This document shows, piece after piece, positions 1 through 5,845 of a stretch of DNA of 7,323 bases. The notes beneath the pieces were generated by a model, which saw only the letters and a program-made list of their open reading frames with translations, did not search any database and was not told the origin of the DNA. The translations under genes and the position numbers were made by a program. Where the stretch lies: NCBI GenBank assembly GCA_910579415.1, contig CAJTUY010000064.1, forward strand, positions 1 to 7,323. Direction: 5' to 3'. The stretch is from an uncultured Clostridia bacterium. Its GTDB lineage: Bacteria > Bacillota > Clostridia > UBA1381. Each line of letters opens with the position of its first letter. The first letter of the stretch is position 1.

Positions 1-885
1 GATATAGAATTATCCGTAGACCATACAGATGTTGACGTTATAGATAATCAGACGGACAGAAATATCGTCCTTGCCGTATTTGCGGCAAAGACCGCAGGCG
101 CAGAGGGCAACACAGCCGAAGATGTTGTGATATTTGATGATATTAAGGCGGAAAAGCTAAAAGCATATTTCCGAGCCGCAAACACCGTAAGTCATACGGT
201 GGAGGAAATCGCAGTATCAGATACGGAAACAAAAAAGAAGCTGACCGTTACCATAAGCGGAAAGACAAAAGATGAACTTATGGACTTATACGGCTTAACC
301 GCAAAACAGCGTGAAGCGGTTGAAACGCTGCTTGAACACGGGGACGTGCTGACATCATCAAGCCACAGCTTGGCAATCACAAATGCAGATGTTCAGAGCA
401 TTATAAACGGTTTACCGTCATCTTTACCGCAGAAGCGGAAAGATGTTGTCAAGAACGCAGGCTCACTTGTCGGCAAGGTCAATTACTTTTGGGGCGGCAA
501 ATCAAGCGCAATCGGTTGGGATAGTGCTTGGGGTACTATGCGCCGTGTTACTGCTGCCGGAAGTCCGTCATCGGGAACACTCCGAGCATACGGACTTGAC
601 TGTTCGGGTTTTGTAACGTGGGCGTTCAATAACAGCGGTATGGGATATGCCGTAGGACACGGAACATACGGACAGCGTGATGCAAGTATTCAAGTAACAG
701 CGTCCACCGTACAAGCGGGAGATTTATGCTTCTTGCCGAGTTATAGCCACGTTGGAATTGTTGTCGGTAAGGACACAGGCGGCAATATTCTTGTTATACA
801 TTGTTCAAGCGGTGCAAACAATGTTGTGGTATCCACCGCGTCAAGCGTTGGGTTTACAGTATTCCGCAGACCGAATTGTTATTAA
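1..885 (+). CDS. NlpC/P60 (C40) cell-wall cysteine peptidase, 5'-truncated
   Basis: The frame is open from the first base to the TAA at 883-885 (294 codons), so the gene begins upstream. A GTG at 127 is a poor start: it has no ribosome binding site and the coding frame continues before it. The last ~140 residues form an NlpC/P60 domain. The catalytic Cys is in LDCSGFV (codon 601-603), the His in SHVGIVVG (748-750) and the third polar residue is probably the His of VIHCSS (799-801). This family (known) cleaves peptidoglycan stem peptides, usually outside the membrane. The preceding ~140 residues are charged, with a motif LYGLTAKQREAV, and I cannot assign them a domain. Enzymes of this kind are often encoded in Gram-positive conjugative elements, where they open the wall for the transfer apparatus; that role here is inferred. 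The 5' end, including any signal peptide, is not visible. Confident of the domain, less so of the mobile-element context. Confidence 0.88.
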   Translation, partial: DIELSVDHTDVDVIDNQTDRNIVLAVFAAKTAGAEGNTAEDVVIFDDIKAEKLKAYFRAANTVSHTVEEIAVSDTETKKKLTVTISGKTKDELMDLYGLTAKQREAVETLLEHGDVLTSSSHSLAITNADVQSIINGLPSSLPQKRKDVVKNAGSLVGKVNYFWGGKSSAIGWDSAWGTMRRVTAAGSPSSGTLRAYGLDCSGFVTWAFNNSGMGYAVGHGTYGQRDASIQVTASTVQAGDLCFLPSYSHVGIVVGKDTGGNILVIHCSSGANNVVVSTASSVGFTVFRRPNCY

Positions 886-895
886 ATATTTTGTC

Positions 896-925
896 AAATT
901 TTTTTGAATAATGAAATTTTTTTGA
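896..925 (+). repeat. 12-bp A/T-tract direct repeat upstream of promoter
   Basis: AAATTTTTTTGA occurs exactly at 896-907 and again at 914-925, an 18-bp period. The second copy runs into the -35 box of the promoter at 922-950. Such A- and T-tracts next to a -35 box can act as an UP element contacted by the RNA polymerase alpha subunit; the repeat could instead be a regulator site. The repeat itself is seen directly; its role is inferred. Confidence 0.5.
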
Positions 926-950
926 CGGTCGGGATATTTCCTGTTATGAT
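922..950 (+). promoter_or_regulatory. Sigma-A promoter of the small exported protein gene
   Basis: The -35 box TTGACG (922-927) is separated by 17 bp from the -10 box TATGAT (945-950), which is preceded by TGT (942-944), giving an extended -10. Transcription should start near 957, leaving a leader of about 26 bases that carries the ribosome binding site. This is close to consensus, so the gene is probably expressed at a high basal level independently of the NlpC/P60 gene upstream. Confidence 0.75.
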
Positions 951-967
951 GAATATATCAAATAAAC

Positions 968-973
968 AGGAGG
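968..973 (+). promoter_or_regulatory. Ribosome binding site AGGAGG
   Basis: A perfect AGGAGG ends 9 bases before the ATG at 983. It fixes the start of the exported protein and argues against the overlapping out-of-frame start at 904. Confidence 0.85.
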
Positions 974-982
974 TATTTCACT

Positions 983-1549
983 ATGAAAAAGAAAATCGTT
1001 ACACTAATCATTACGGCGGCATTGACCGCGACAAGCACGACAGCGTTTGCGGCTGGAATTCCGAGAGAAACAACACCATTAAACAGTACAGAAGAACAGG
1101 TTTGTATCGTTGAGAATTTAATCGGTGATATTCTTGACGAGGTGCAGACAGGAAATCTCGGTTACACCTTGGCGGCAGGCTATGCGAACACAAGAATTAG
1201 AAAAGCGGTAGTCGCAGGCAGCACAAACGGCAACGGATACGGAATATTATCACCTATCGCACAGAACGCAATCCGAGTAATACGCGATAGACAACTAAGA
1301 CCTGACGCATACGCACAAGCGGAACAGCAGTTGAAAGTATTGCTTTCGGACATTATCATCGAGGTTGAGAACGGAATGGATATGGATACTGCAATCAAAG
1401 CGGCTTATGAGAAAATCTATCAATCCGTCAATCCATCATTCAACTATTACGAGCAATTTTCGCTTGACACCTGTTACCGCGATATACCCGTTGTCGGAAT
1501 GGAGATGTTTACGGTGGCGCGGAAATTACTTAATGACACACAAAAATAG
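983..1549 (+). CDS. Small exported protein of unknown function
   Basis: 188 residues, not recognised as any known family. The N-terminus is a clear Sec signal peptide: MKKK, then a hydrophobic run rich in Thr and Ala (residues 5-20), then AFA before Ala24, a good signal peptidase I site. There is no lipobox and no later membrane segment, so the mature ~165-residue protein should be released or loosely wall-bound. It has two cysteines, Cys41 and Cys164, near opposite ends, which could form a disulfide. The rest looks mainly alpha-helical (several amphipathic stretches such as VLLSDIIIEVENGMD) around a short Gly/Asn-rich turn (STNGNGYG). The start is set by an AGGAGG at 9 bases spacing. It has its own promoter and terminator, so it is monocistronic. 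Its position after an NlpC/P60 gene suggests it may be accessory cargo of a mobile element, but nothing in the protein itself shows a function. Confidence 0.85.
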   Translation: MKKKIVTLIITAALTATSTTAFAAGIPRETTPLNSTEEQVCIVENLIGDILDEVQTGNLGYTLAAGYANTRIRKAVVAGSTNGNGYGILSPIAQNAIRVIRDRQLRPDAYAQAEQQLKVLLSDIIIEVENGMDMDTAIKAAYEKIYQSVNPSFNYYEQFSLDTCYRDIPVVGMEMFTVARKLLNDTQK

Positions 1550-1570
1550 TAATGATTTAATAAAAATGAA

Positions 1571-1606
1571 AACGGAAGATGATTGTCATCTTCCGTTGCA
1601 TTTTTT
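1571..1606 (+). terminator. Rho-independent terminator, probably bidirectional
   Basis: AACGGAAGATGA (1571-1582) pairs perfectly with TCATCTTCCGTT (1586-1597) across a three-base loop, giving a 12-bp stem, followed by six T at 1601-1606. It terminates the exported-protein gene ending at 1549. Read on the minus strand, the same stem is followed by a T-rich stretch, so it can also terminate the convergent hydrolase gene ending at 1622. Confidence 0.9.
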
Positions 1607-1621
1607 GTATGCAGTTATAGA

Positions 1622-4600
1622 TTATTTTTCAAATATCTCTATAACAGGAGAAGCGAGAATACCCGTATCCTTTAAAATATATTCATAGCACCAATTATCG
1701 CCTGTGCTTCGCCAAAAGTCGAGACCGACCCATTCCTGCTGTGATACATTGTGCATGCCGCCAAATGTATTTATGCGTGTTCCGTACAATACAAATTCAA
1801 CAGTATGCTTGCCCTTTGACAAATTATCAATATCAATGGTATATGGTGAAAAGGCTATTATGCCCCTATCTTCACCGTCAATGCGGACTTTTATAAGTGC
1901 GCCGCGATAGTAATTAGCATGAATTTTTAATGAGCAATCAGGCGTTTCTATTTCGGTTTTATATATAACATTGCCGCCGTAGAACGGCATACCCTGATTT
2001 GTAAGAGATGAGAAGCTGATTTTATCGGTTGTGGGAATAATAGTTGATATTGTACCCTCATTTCTTACGTTAAAATCGCCTATAATGTAGCACCATTCCG
2101 TGTTTGTACGCTGACCAAATGGGATTTTTACAATAAGCGTGTTTTTACCAACATTGATTTTTGGCAATGGTACAGTCTTAATTGCCTTATCAACATACCA
2201 TCCGTCAGGGATATTGCTTACGGTTTCATCATTCCATTGAATTTGCAGCGTTTCGGCATCTTCAATGGCGAGCTTTGCTCCGAGAATTTCTATTTCACTG
2301 TTTACGGTCATTTTAAGTGTAAGATAGTTTTTAACAGGAGTATCTTCGACAACCCATGGCTGCGCTAAAGCATCGCCTTTTAATGGGAAACCACATTTTC
2401 TGCGGCATTTGTTATCAAGCCTTAATATTTCTTCTTCCTGATTGAATGGCTCGTCATTTAAGGCGTATTCTGCACGGTCAATCAACAGAACATTTGGCTC
2501 AGTACGCTTATAGGATAACTTATACATAAAGCGGATGGTTTTATACGGCTTGCAAGTATCATCTGTTTTTAGTAAAGACACATCGCGTATATTGCTGTCA
2601 AGTCTGAATAACAGACTGTCATTTGTATATAAAGAATACTCAATAACTGTTTGACCGTTTTGATGTGTATGAGCGATTCCGTAAACGCTGCCGTCAAGAG
2701 TGTTATAGAGCGTAGGAGTATATTCGCCGCCAATATATATTCGTATATTTTGTGATGAGGTATTTTCTCTGTAATTATGCTTTTTATATTCTTCTAATGA
2801 CGCATGAGCAATAAAGAGCCACTTGCAGTTGTTATCCTCGCGCATATTATATACAAGGTTGTTCGTGGGTGAGCCGTCGCTGTTTTTTATAGATATTGTT
2901 CTAATTTCTGAAACGGCATTCAGAACAGAAATCTTGTCATACGGAACTACGATACTTTTTGAATAAAGCACTTCTGCGTCCTTACAATCAACAGCGTCAA
3001 TATATTTGGGACAGTTGCCCGCAAAAATGACCTTGCCGCCTGACGATTGGAATTTTTCGAGTATTTCAAGGGTAGAGCGTCTTAATGTAATACAATCGGG
3101 AACAATTACCGCATTATACTCCATTTCGCCTACGCATAATGTTTTATCGGTATTCTTAATTTGAGCCGGTAACAGAGCTTCACTGATAAAATCGAAATCT
3201 ACCGTACCGAATAAAAGCCATTTTGTAATATCCGAGAATTTTTTATCAATTTGTTCTCTTATATCAAATGTATTTTCGGACGGTCCAAAATTTATCCAAT
3301 AGCTTTCAATCGGATGAATAACTGCGAGCTTAACAACAGGCTTTCCTCGTGTGAGAGCGGTGTTTAATCGTGCAAAATGGTCCTCAATATATCTGTATTC
3401 TGTATGCCACGGTGATTGATAGCTGATAGATGCCGGATAATCGCGTTTAGCTTCGCCTGCCATAGATACCCATGAGAGATGAGGTACGCGTACAGTAACA
3501 CCGAGAGCCGCCAGCCAATCTCCTTGGAATTTATGACCTCTGAAATCAAAATCCCAATTTGTAACCCCGTAAAGCTCGGCTAACATTGCTTCGCGTCCGT
3601 ATTGATGAACGGCTGATTGACATTGCTTTGCGGTTGTAAGCTCAAGCCAATTACATAGCATATCAATTCCGGGAATGCCAAAGGCGCGGTATGACCGCAT
3701 AGCTTCGCCGAGAGAAACTGTTTGAGAATTGAGCGTTTCTTCGCCCATAACATGACCTGCTAACAGAAGATTATGATTTTTGCACCAATCGCCGCAATTA
3801 TCGGCAAAACACTCGGTAAACGTATCGCATATGTAATCATGGAAATGGTATCGTGCTGTTGATATTTTATTATCAGACAAATTCCATATAAGCTCAGGTA
3901 AATACCCGCAAATATCGTATCCGTACTTATCTGAAAATCCTTTTGGTAAAGAAAAGCTCCATGGAAGTTGCGCGTCATCTGTACTGTCGGCAAAGCTGAG
4001 AGGGATTTTCGGCTTACATTGAGGTTCATCGGTAAATATTGACGGAATTATTTTGTCAAATTCGTCACCGACAGCGGATTGATACGCTTCATAAGTGATT
4101 TTTATGAACTTGTCAATAGCTTCCTTATTTAAAGTGTCAACATATGTCTGGTTATTATGCCACGGGGACTCATCGTGTGTATGCACATAGGCGTACCATT
4201 TTGTGCCTATGGCAGTATCGTTTTCTGAAATAGTTTGATAGCTTTTAAGCTCACCTTTTTCATTAAGAACAACGTCAAAAACCGCGAGGAGATAATCCTT
4301 ACTGTTATTTATTGCTTCATCGAGAGAAAAATGCTCACGGTTGTTTTGTGAAAATATCAAGTAACGCTGACGGTACTTATGAGTTTTTGTAACATATCCG
4401 CCTGCGGAACCTGAAGGCCATCTGTCCTCGTCATAAAGATATGCGAGCATATTTTCTTGTTCTGCCTTTTGAGTGCAGAATTTAATAAGCTCCATAAATT
4501 CGTCTTTAAGATACGGTGTGGACATGCCTATCCGCGAGTGCATATGAAAACCACCGAAGCCCATTTTTTTAAAGGTGTCAATTTGCTCGTTAAGAATATC

Positions 4601-4711
4601 CTTGTTGAGCTTACAGTTCCATGCCCAAAATGGTGCTGCGCGATATTCGCTTGTAGGATTTTTAAAGAGCTTTTCGTCAAGCTCATAGGATTGATTTTGT
4701 TTATAAAACAT
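1622..4711 (-). CDS. GH106-like glycoside hydrolase, cytoplasmic
   Basis: 1029 residues with no signal peptide, so probably cytoplasmic and acting on imported oligosaccharides. The N-terminal part (about residues 18-455) resembles the catalytic barrel of GH106 and related enzymes: EYRAAPFWAWN near residue 22, FGGFHMHSR, YDEDRWPSG (residues 93-101), FTDEP (226-230), GHVMGEE (319-325), AELYG (377-382) and HLSWVSMAGEAKRDYP from 411. Conserved acids in these motifs, such as Glu229, Glu325 and Glu379, are candidate catalytic residues; I cannot say which ones act. Residues ~460-570 (VKLAVIHP to GKVIFAGN) look like the glutamine-amidotransferase-like accessory domain seen in several glycosidases. 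From ~790 to the end there are beta-sandwich, galactose-binding-like modules. GH106 founders are alpha-L-rhamnosidases, so rhamnose-containing pectin or glycosides are plausible, but the specificity is not proven. The start is supported by AAGGAG (4721-4726) at 9 bases spacing, and it follows the AraC-type gene by 18 bases in an operon. Confidence 0.85.
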   Translation of the reverse strand: MFYKQNQSYELDEKLFKNPTSEYRAAPFWAWNCKLNKDILNEQIDTFKKMGFGGFHMHSRIGMSTPYLKDEFMELIKFCTQKAEQENMLAYLYDEDRWPSGSAGGYVTKTHKYRQRYLIFSQNNREHFSLDEAINNSKDYLLAVFDVVLNEKGELKSYQTISENDTAIGTKWYAYVHTHDESPWHNNQTYVDTLNKEAIDKFIKITYEAYQSAVGDEFDKIIPSIFTDEPQCKPKIPLSFADSTDDAQLPWSFSLPKGFSDKYGYDICGYLPELIWNLSDNKISTARYHFHDYICDTFTECFADNCGDWCKNHNLLLAGHVMGEETLNSQTVSLGEAMRSYRAFGIPGIDMLCNWLELTTAKQCQSAVHQYGREAMLAELYGVTNWDFDFRGHKFQGDWLAALGVTVRVPHLSWVSMAGEAKRDYPASISYQSPWHTEYRYIEDHFARLNTALTRGKPVVKLAVIHPIESYWINFGPSENTFDIREQIDKKFSDITKWLLFGTVDFDFISEALLPAQIKNTDKTLCVGEMEYNAVIVPDCITLRRSTLEILEKFQSSGGKVIFAGNCPKYIDAVDCKDAEVLYSKSIVVPYDKISVLNAVSEIRTISIKNSDGSPTNNLVYNMREDNNCKWLFIAHASLEEYKKHNYRENTSSQNIRIYIGGEYTPTLYNTLDGSVYGIAHTHQNGQTVIEYSLYTNDSLLFRLDSNIRDVSLLKTDDTCKPYKTIRFMYKLSYKRTEPNVLLIDRAEYALNDEPFNQEEEILRLDNKCRRKCGFPLKGDALAQPWVVEDTPVKNYLTLKMTVNSEIEILGAKLAIEDAETLQIQWNDETVSNIPDGWYVDKAIKTVPLPKINVGKNTLIVKIPFGQRTNTEWCYIIGDFNVRNEGTISTIIPTTDKISFSSLTNQGMPFYGGNVIYKTEIETPDCSLKIHANYYRGALIKVRIDGEDRGIIAFSPYTIDIDNLSKGKHTVEFVLYGTRINTFGGMHNVSQQEWVGLDFWRSTGDNWCYEYILKDTGILASPVIEIFEK

Positions 4712-4729
4712 ATCAGTATTCTCCTTAAT

Positions 4730-5590
4730 TTATATGGTAGTGTTTTGATGACGAAATTCTTGAGGAGTCATACCCGTCCTTTTTTTGAAAGTGCTTGATA
4801 AGTGCGAACGGTTGTTGAACCCTAAAAGAGATGCAATATCATCAATGGTGTATGAGCTGTTTAAAAGATAAGTTTTGGCAAGCTCAATTTTGCTGTTTAA
4901 TACATAGTCAAACGGTGTTTGATTGTAATTCTTCTTAAATATTCGCGTTACCGTAGATGGCGACGAATGAATATGTGCAACCAATTCATCACGGGATATT
5001 TTACGGTATAGATTTGCGTCAATAAATTTTTTTAGCAGCAGAGCATCGCTGCTTGGTGCAGATGCGGTATCCTTTTTTATAAAATCTGACATTTCGGCAA
5101 AAAGCTTATGCAGTATAAAAGCGATTTTTGTTCTGTCCACAAAGGGGTTATCCCGTATGGTTTCAAAGATTTTTTCAAAATGTACCGCATTATGATAATT
5201 TGGAATAAGAACAGTGTTGCTCAAACCATATACCGAAAGCAAATCTGCAATCAAAGGTCCTGTTGCCATAAGCCATATTTTTTTCCATGGCTGTTCAGGG
5301 TCGGAATAATAATTATGCGTTGTATTTGGGTGCAGAATAAATGCGTCATGCGCTTTCGCTTCAAATACATCATCGCCGTGTTTGATAACGCCTTTTCCTT
5401 CATACACATATTCAATACTGAAATCGCGGTGTATAGGAGGACGTGTTATTTTATATTTTGGGTTAGAATTGGTAATGCCGACTAATAATGGAGAAAAAAC
5501 GTCTTGTTCGTCATCGAGATAAGGATACAGGAGCTCTTTATATAAATTGATTGGATGCGCCTTATCGGATTGTATAATTTTTTCTATCAT
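4730..5590 (-). CDS. AraC/XylS-family transcriptional regulator
   Basis: 286 residues, typical length for the family. Residues ~35-110 form a cupin-type sensor domain (HRDFSIEYVYEGKGVIKHGD, then FILHPNTTHNYYSDPEQPWKKIW), as in AraC proteins that sense sugars. Residues ~185-283 carry the paired helix-turn-helix DNA-binding domain: first HTH about 200-222 (SRDELVAHIHSSPSTVTRIF), second about 249-272, ending with the family signature GFNNRSHLSSTFKKRTGMTPQEFR. The ATG at 5590 has AAGGGAG (5599-5605) at 8 bases spacing and there is no alternative in-frame ATG before an upstream stop. It is translated immediately ahead of the GH106-like hydrolase and divergently from the secreted glycosidase, which it most likely activates in response to a sugar released from the substrate. 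The ligand cannot be read from the sequence. Confidence 0.95.
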   Translation of the reverse strand: MIEKIIQSDKAHPINLYKELLYPYLDDEQDVFSPLLVGITNSNPKYKITRPPIHRDFSIEYVYEGKGVIKHGDDVFEAKAHDAFILHPNTTHNYYSDPEQPWKKIWLMATGPLIADLLSVYGLSNTVLIPNYHNAVHFEKIFETIRDNPFVDRTKIAFILHKLFAEMSDFIKKDTASAPSSDALLLKKFIDANLYRKISRDELVAHIHSSPSTVTRIFKKNYNQTPFDYVLNSKIELAKTYLLNSSYTIDDIASLLGFNNRSHLSSTFKKRTGMTPQEFRHQNTTI

Positions 5591-5603
5591 TTTTCTTACT
5601 CCC

Positions 5604-5648
5604 TTGAAATGATGGTATGCGTTATTATCACTATATTGATAATTTCAA
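5604..5648 (-). promoter_or_regulatory. Nested inverted repeats in the AraC-gene leader
   Basis: Two perfect 7-bp inverted repeats overlap here: ATTATCA (5624-5630) with TGATAAT (5637-5643), six bases apart, and TTGAAAT (5604-5610) with ATTTCAA (5642-5648). In the predicted leader RNA the outer pairing would reach the first two bases of the ribosome binding site (5599-5605), and the two pairings share bases 5642-5643. They could be an operator or a weak RNA switch. All arms are AT-rich, so chance is possible. Confidence 0.35.
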
Positions 5649-5673
5649 ATGAAGTCAACATTCAAAATCATTA

Positions 5674-5719
5674 TTGACACTATTTTGTACGCTTTTGCGT
5701 GATTATGACGCTGTTTTGT
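5674..5719 (+). promoter_or_regulatory. Predicted tandem AraC-type operator, 31-bp spacing
   Basis: Two direct repeats fit (T/A)TGAC(A/G)CT(A/G)TTTTGT: site 1 at 5674-5688 and site 2 at 5705-5719, 12 of 15 bases identical, exactly 31 bp (about three helical turns) apart. A 14-base core ending in TTTTGTA spans 5676-5689 and 5707-5720. Site 2 abuts the weak -35 region (5721-5726) of the plus-strand promoter, which is where AraC-family activators normally bind (known). The TGAC and TTTTGT halves are about one helical turn apart, as expected for two helix-turn-helix units per monomer. The TTGACA inside site 1 has no -10 box at proper spacing. For the minus-strand promoter the sites lie at and downstream of the start, so binding could also repress the regulator's own gene. 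Function is inferred. Confidence 0.6.
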
Positions 5720-5720
5720 A

Positions 5721-5749
5721 TTCCTTATTATATCACATCATGGTATAAT
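5721..5749 (+). promoter_or_regulatory. Promoter of the secreted glycosidase, activator-dependent type
   Basis: A perfect -10 box TATAAT (5744-5749) preceded by TGG (5741-5743) gives an extended -10. The sequence 17 bp upstream, TTCCTT (5721-5726), is a poor -35 box. A strong -10 with a weak -35 next to a putative operator is typical of activator-dependent control. The start would be near 5756, leaving a leader of about 90 bases. Confidence 0.6.
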
Positions 5750-5755
5750 AGACAA
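5727..5755 (-). promoter_or_regulatory. Promoter of the AraC-type gene and its operon
   Basis: On the minus strand, TTGTCT (5755-5750) and TATAAT (5732-5727) are separated by 17 bp, and TGA precedes the -10 box. Transcription would begin near 5720, giving a leader of about 130 bases before the ATG at 5590. This promoter physically overlaps the plus-strand promoter, so the two cannot be occupied at once. Confidence 0.55.
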
Positions 5756-5828
5756 TAGAAATATTATATAAAATGATAATTTTAGCAACAAAACTAAGTG
5801 GAAAATTTGTGAAAATGCGAAAAAAGAT

Positions 5829-5834
5829 AGGAGG
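5829..5834 (+). promoter_or_regulatory. Ribosome binding site AGGAGG for the secreted glycosidase
   Basis: AGGAGG ends 11 bases before the ATG at 5846. The codon just before that ATG is an in-frame TAA (5843-5845), so translation cannot start further upstream, and the next ATG (5858) would be 23 bases away. Together these fix the start at 5846. Confidence 0.85.
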
Positions 5835-5845
5835 ATATAGTCTAA

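Noticed and set aside
302..312. Inverted 11-base match (CAAAACAGCGT) to the operator motif inside the NlpC/P60 gene
   Set aside because: It lacks the outer GAC-side bases, sits mid-gene in an unrelated operon with no promoter nearby, and such a short match is expected by chance.
127..885. A complete gene starting at GTG 127
   Set aside because: The frame is open and coding-like back to base 1, and there is no ribosome binding site before 127. The gene is truncated by the window edge.
904..1113. 69-codon plus-strand ORF overlapping the start of the exported-protein gene
   Set aside because: It spans the promoter and ribosome binding site of the next gene, has no good ribosome binding site of its own, and its translation is low-complexity and unlike a protein family.
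4457..4798. 113-codon plus-strand ORF opposite the hydrolase and regulator genes
   Set aside because: It lies antisense across two well-supported genes and their junction, with a Cys-rich, unpatterned translation; other antisense ORFs in the window were rejected for the same reason.
5689..5700. Small palindrome ACGC-TTTT-GCGT between the two operator copies, considered as a catabolite (cre) site or terminator
   Set aside because: The arms are only four bases, there is no fit to the cre consensus, and no T-run follows.
5674..5706. Promoter using TTGACA at 5674-5679
   Set aside because: The nearest plausible -10 boxes (GATTAT at 5701, TTATGA at 5703) are 21-23 bp away, too far. The TTGACA is better explained as part of operator site 1.
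5786..5800. Possible degenerate inverted operator copy (ACAAAAC core) in the glycosidase leader
   Set aside because: Only the TTTTGT half is preserved; the TGAC half is degraded, and similar A-rich strings are common in this AT-rich leader.
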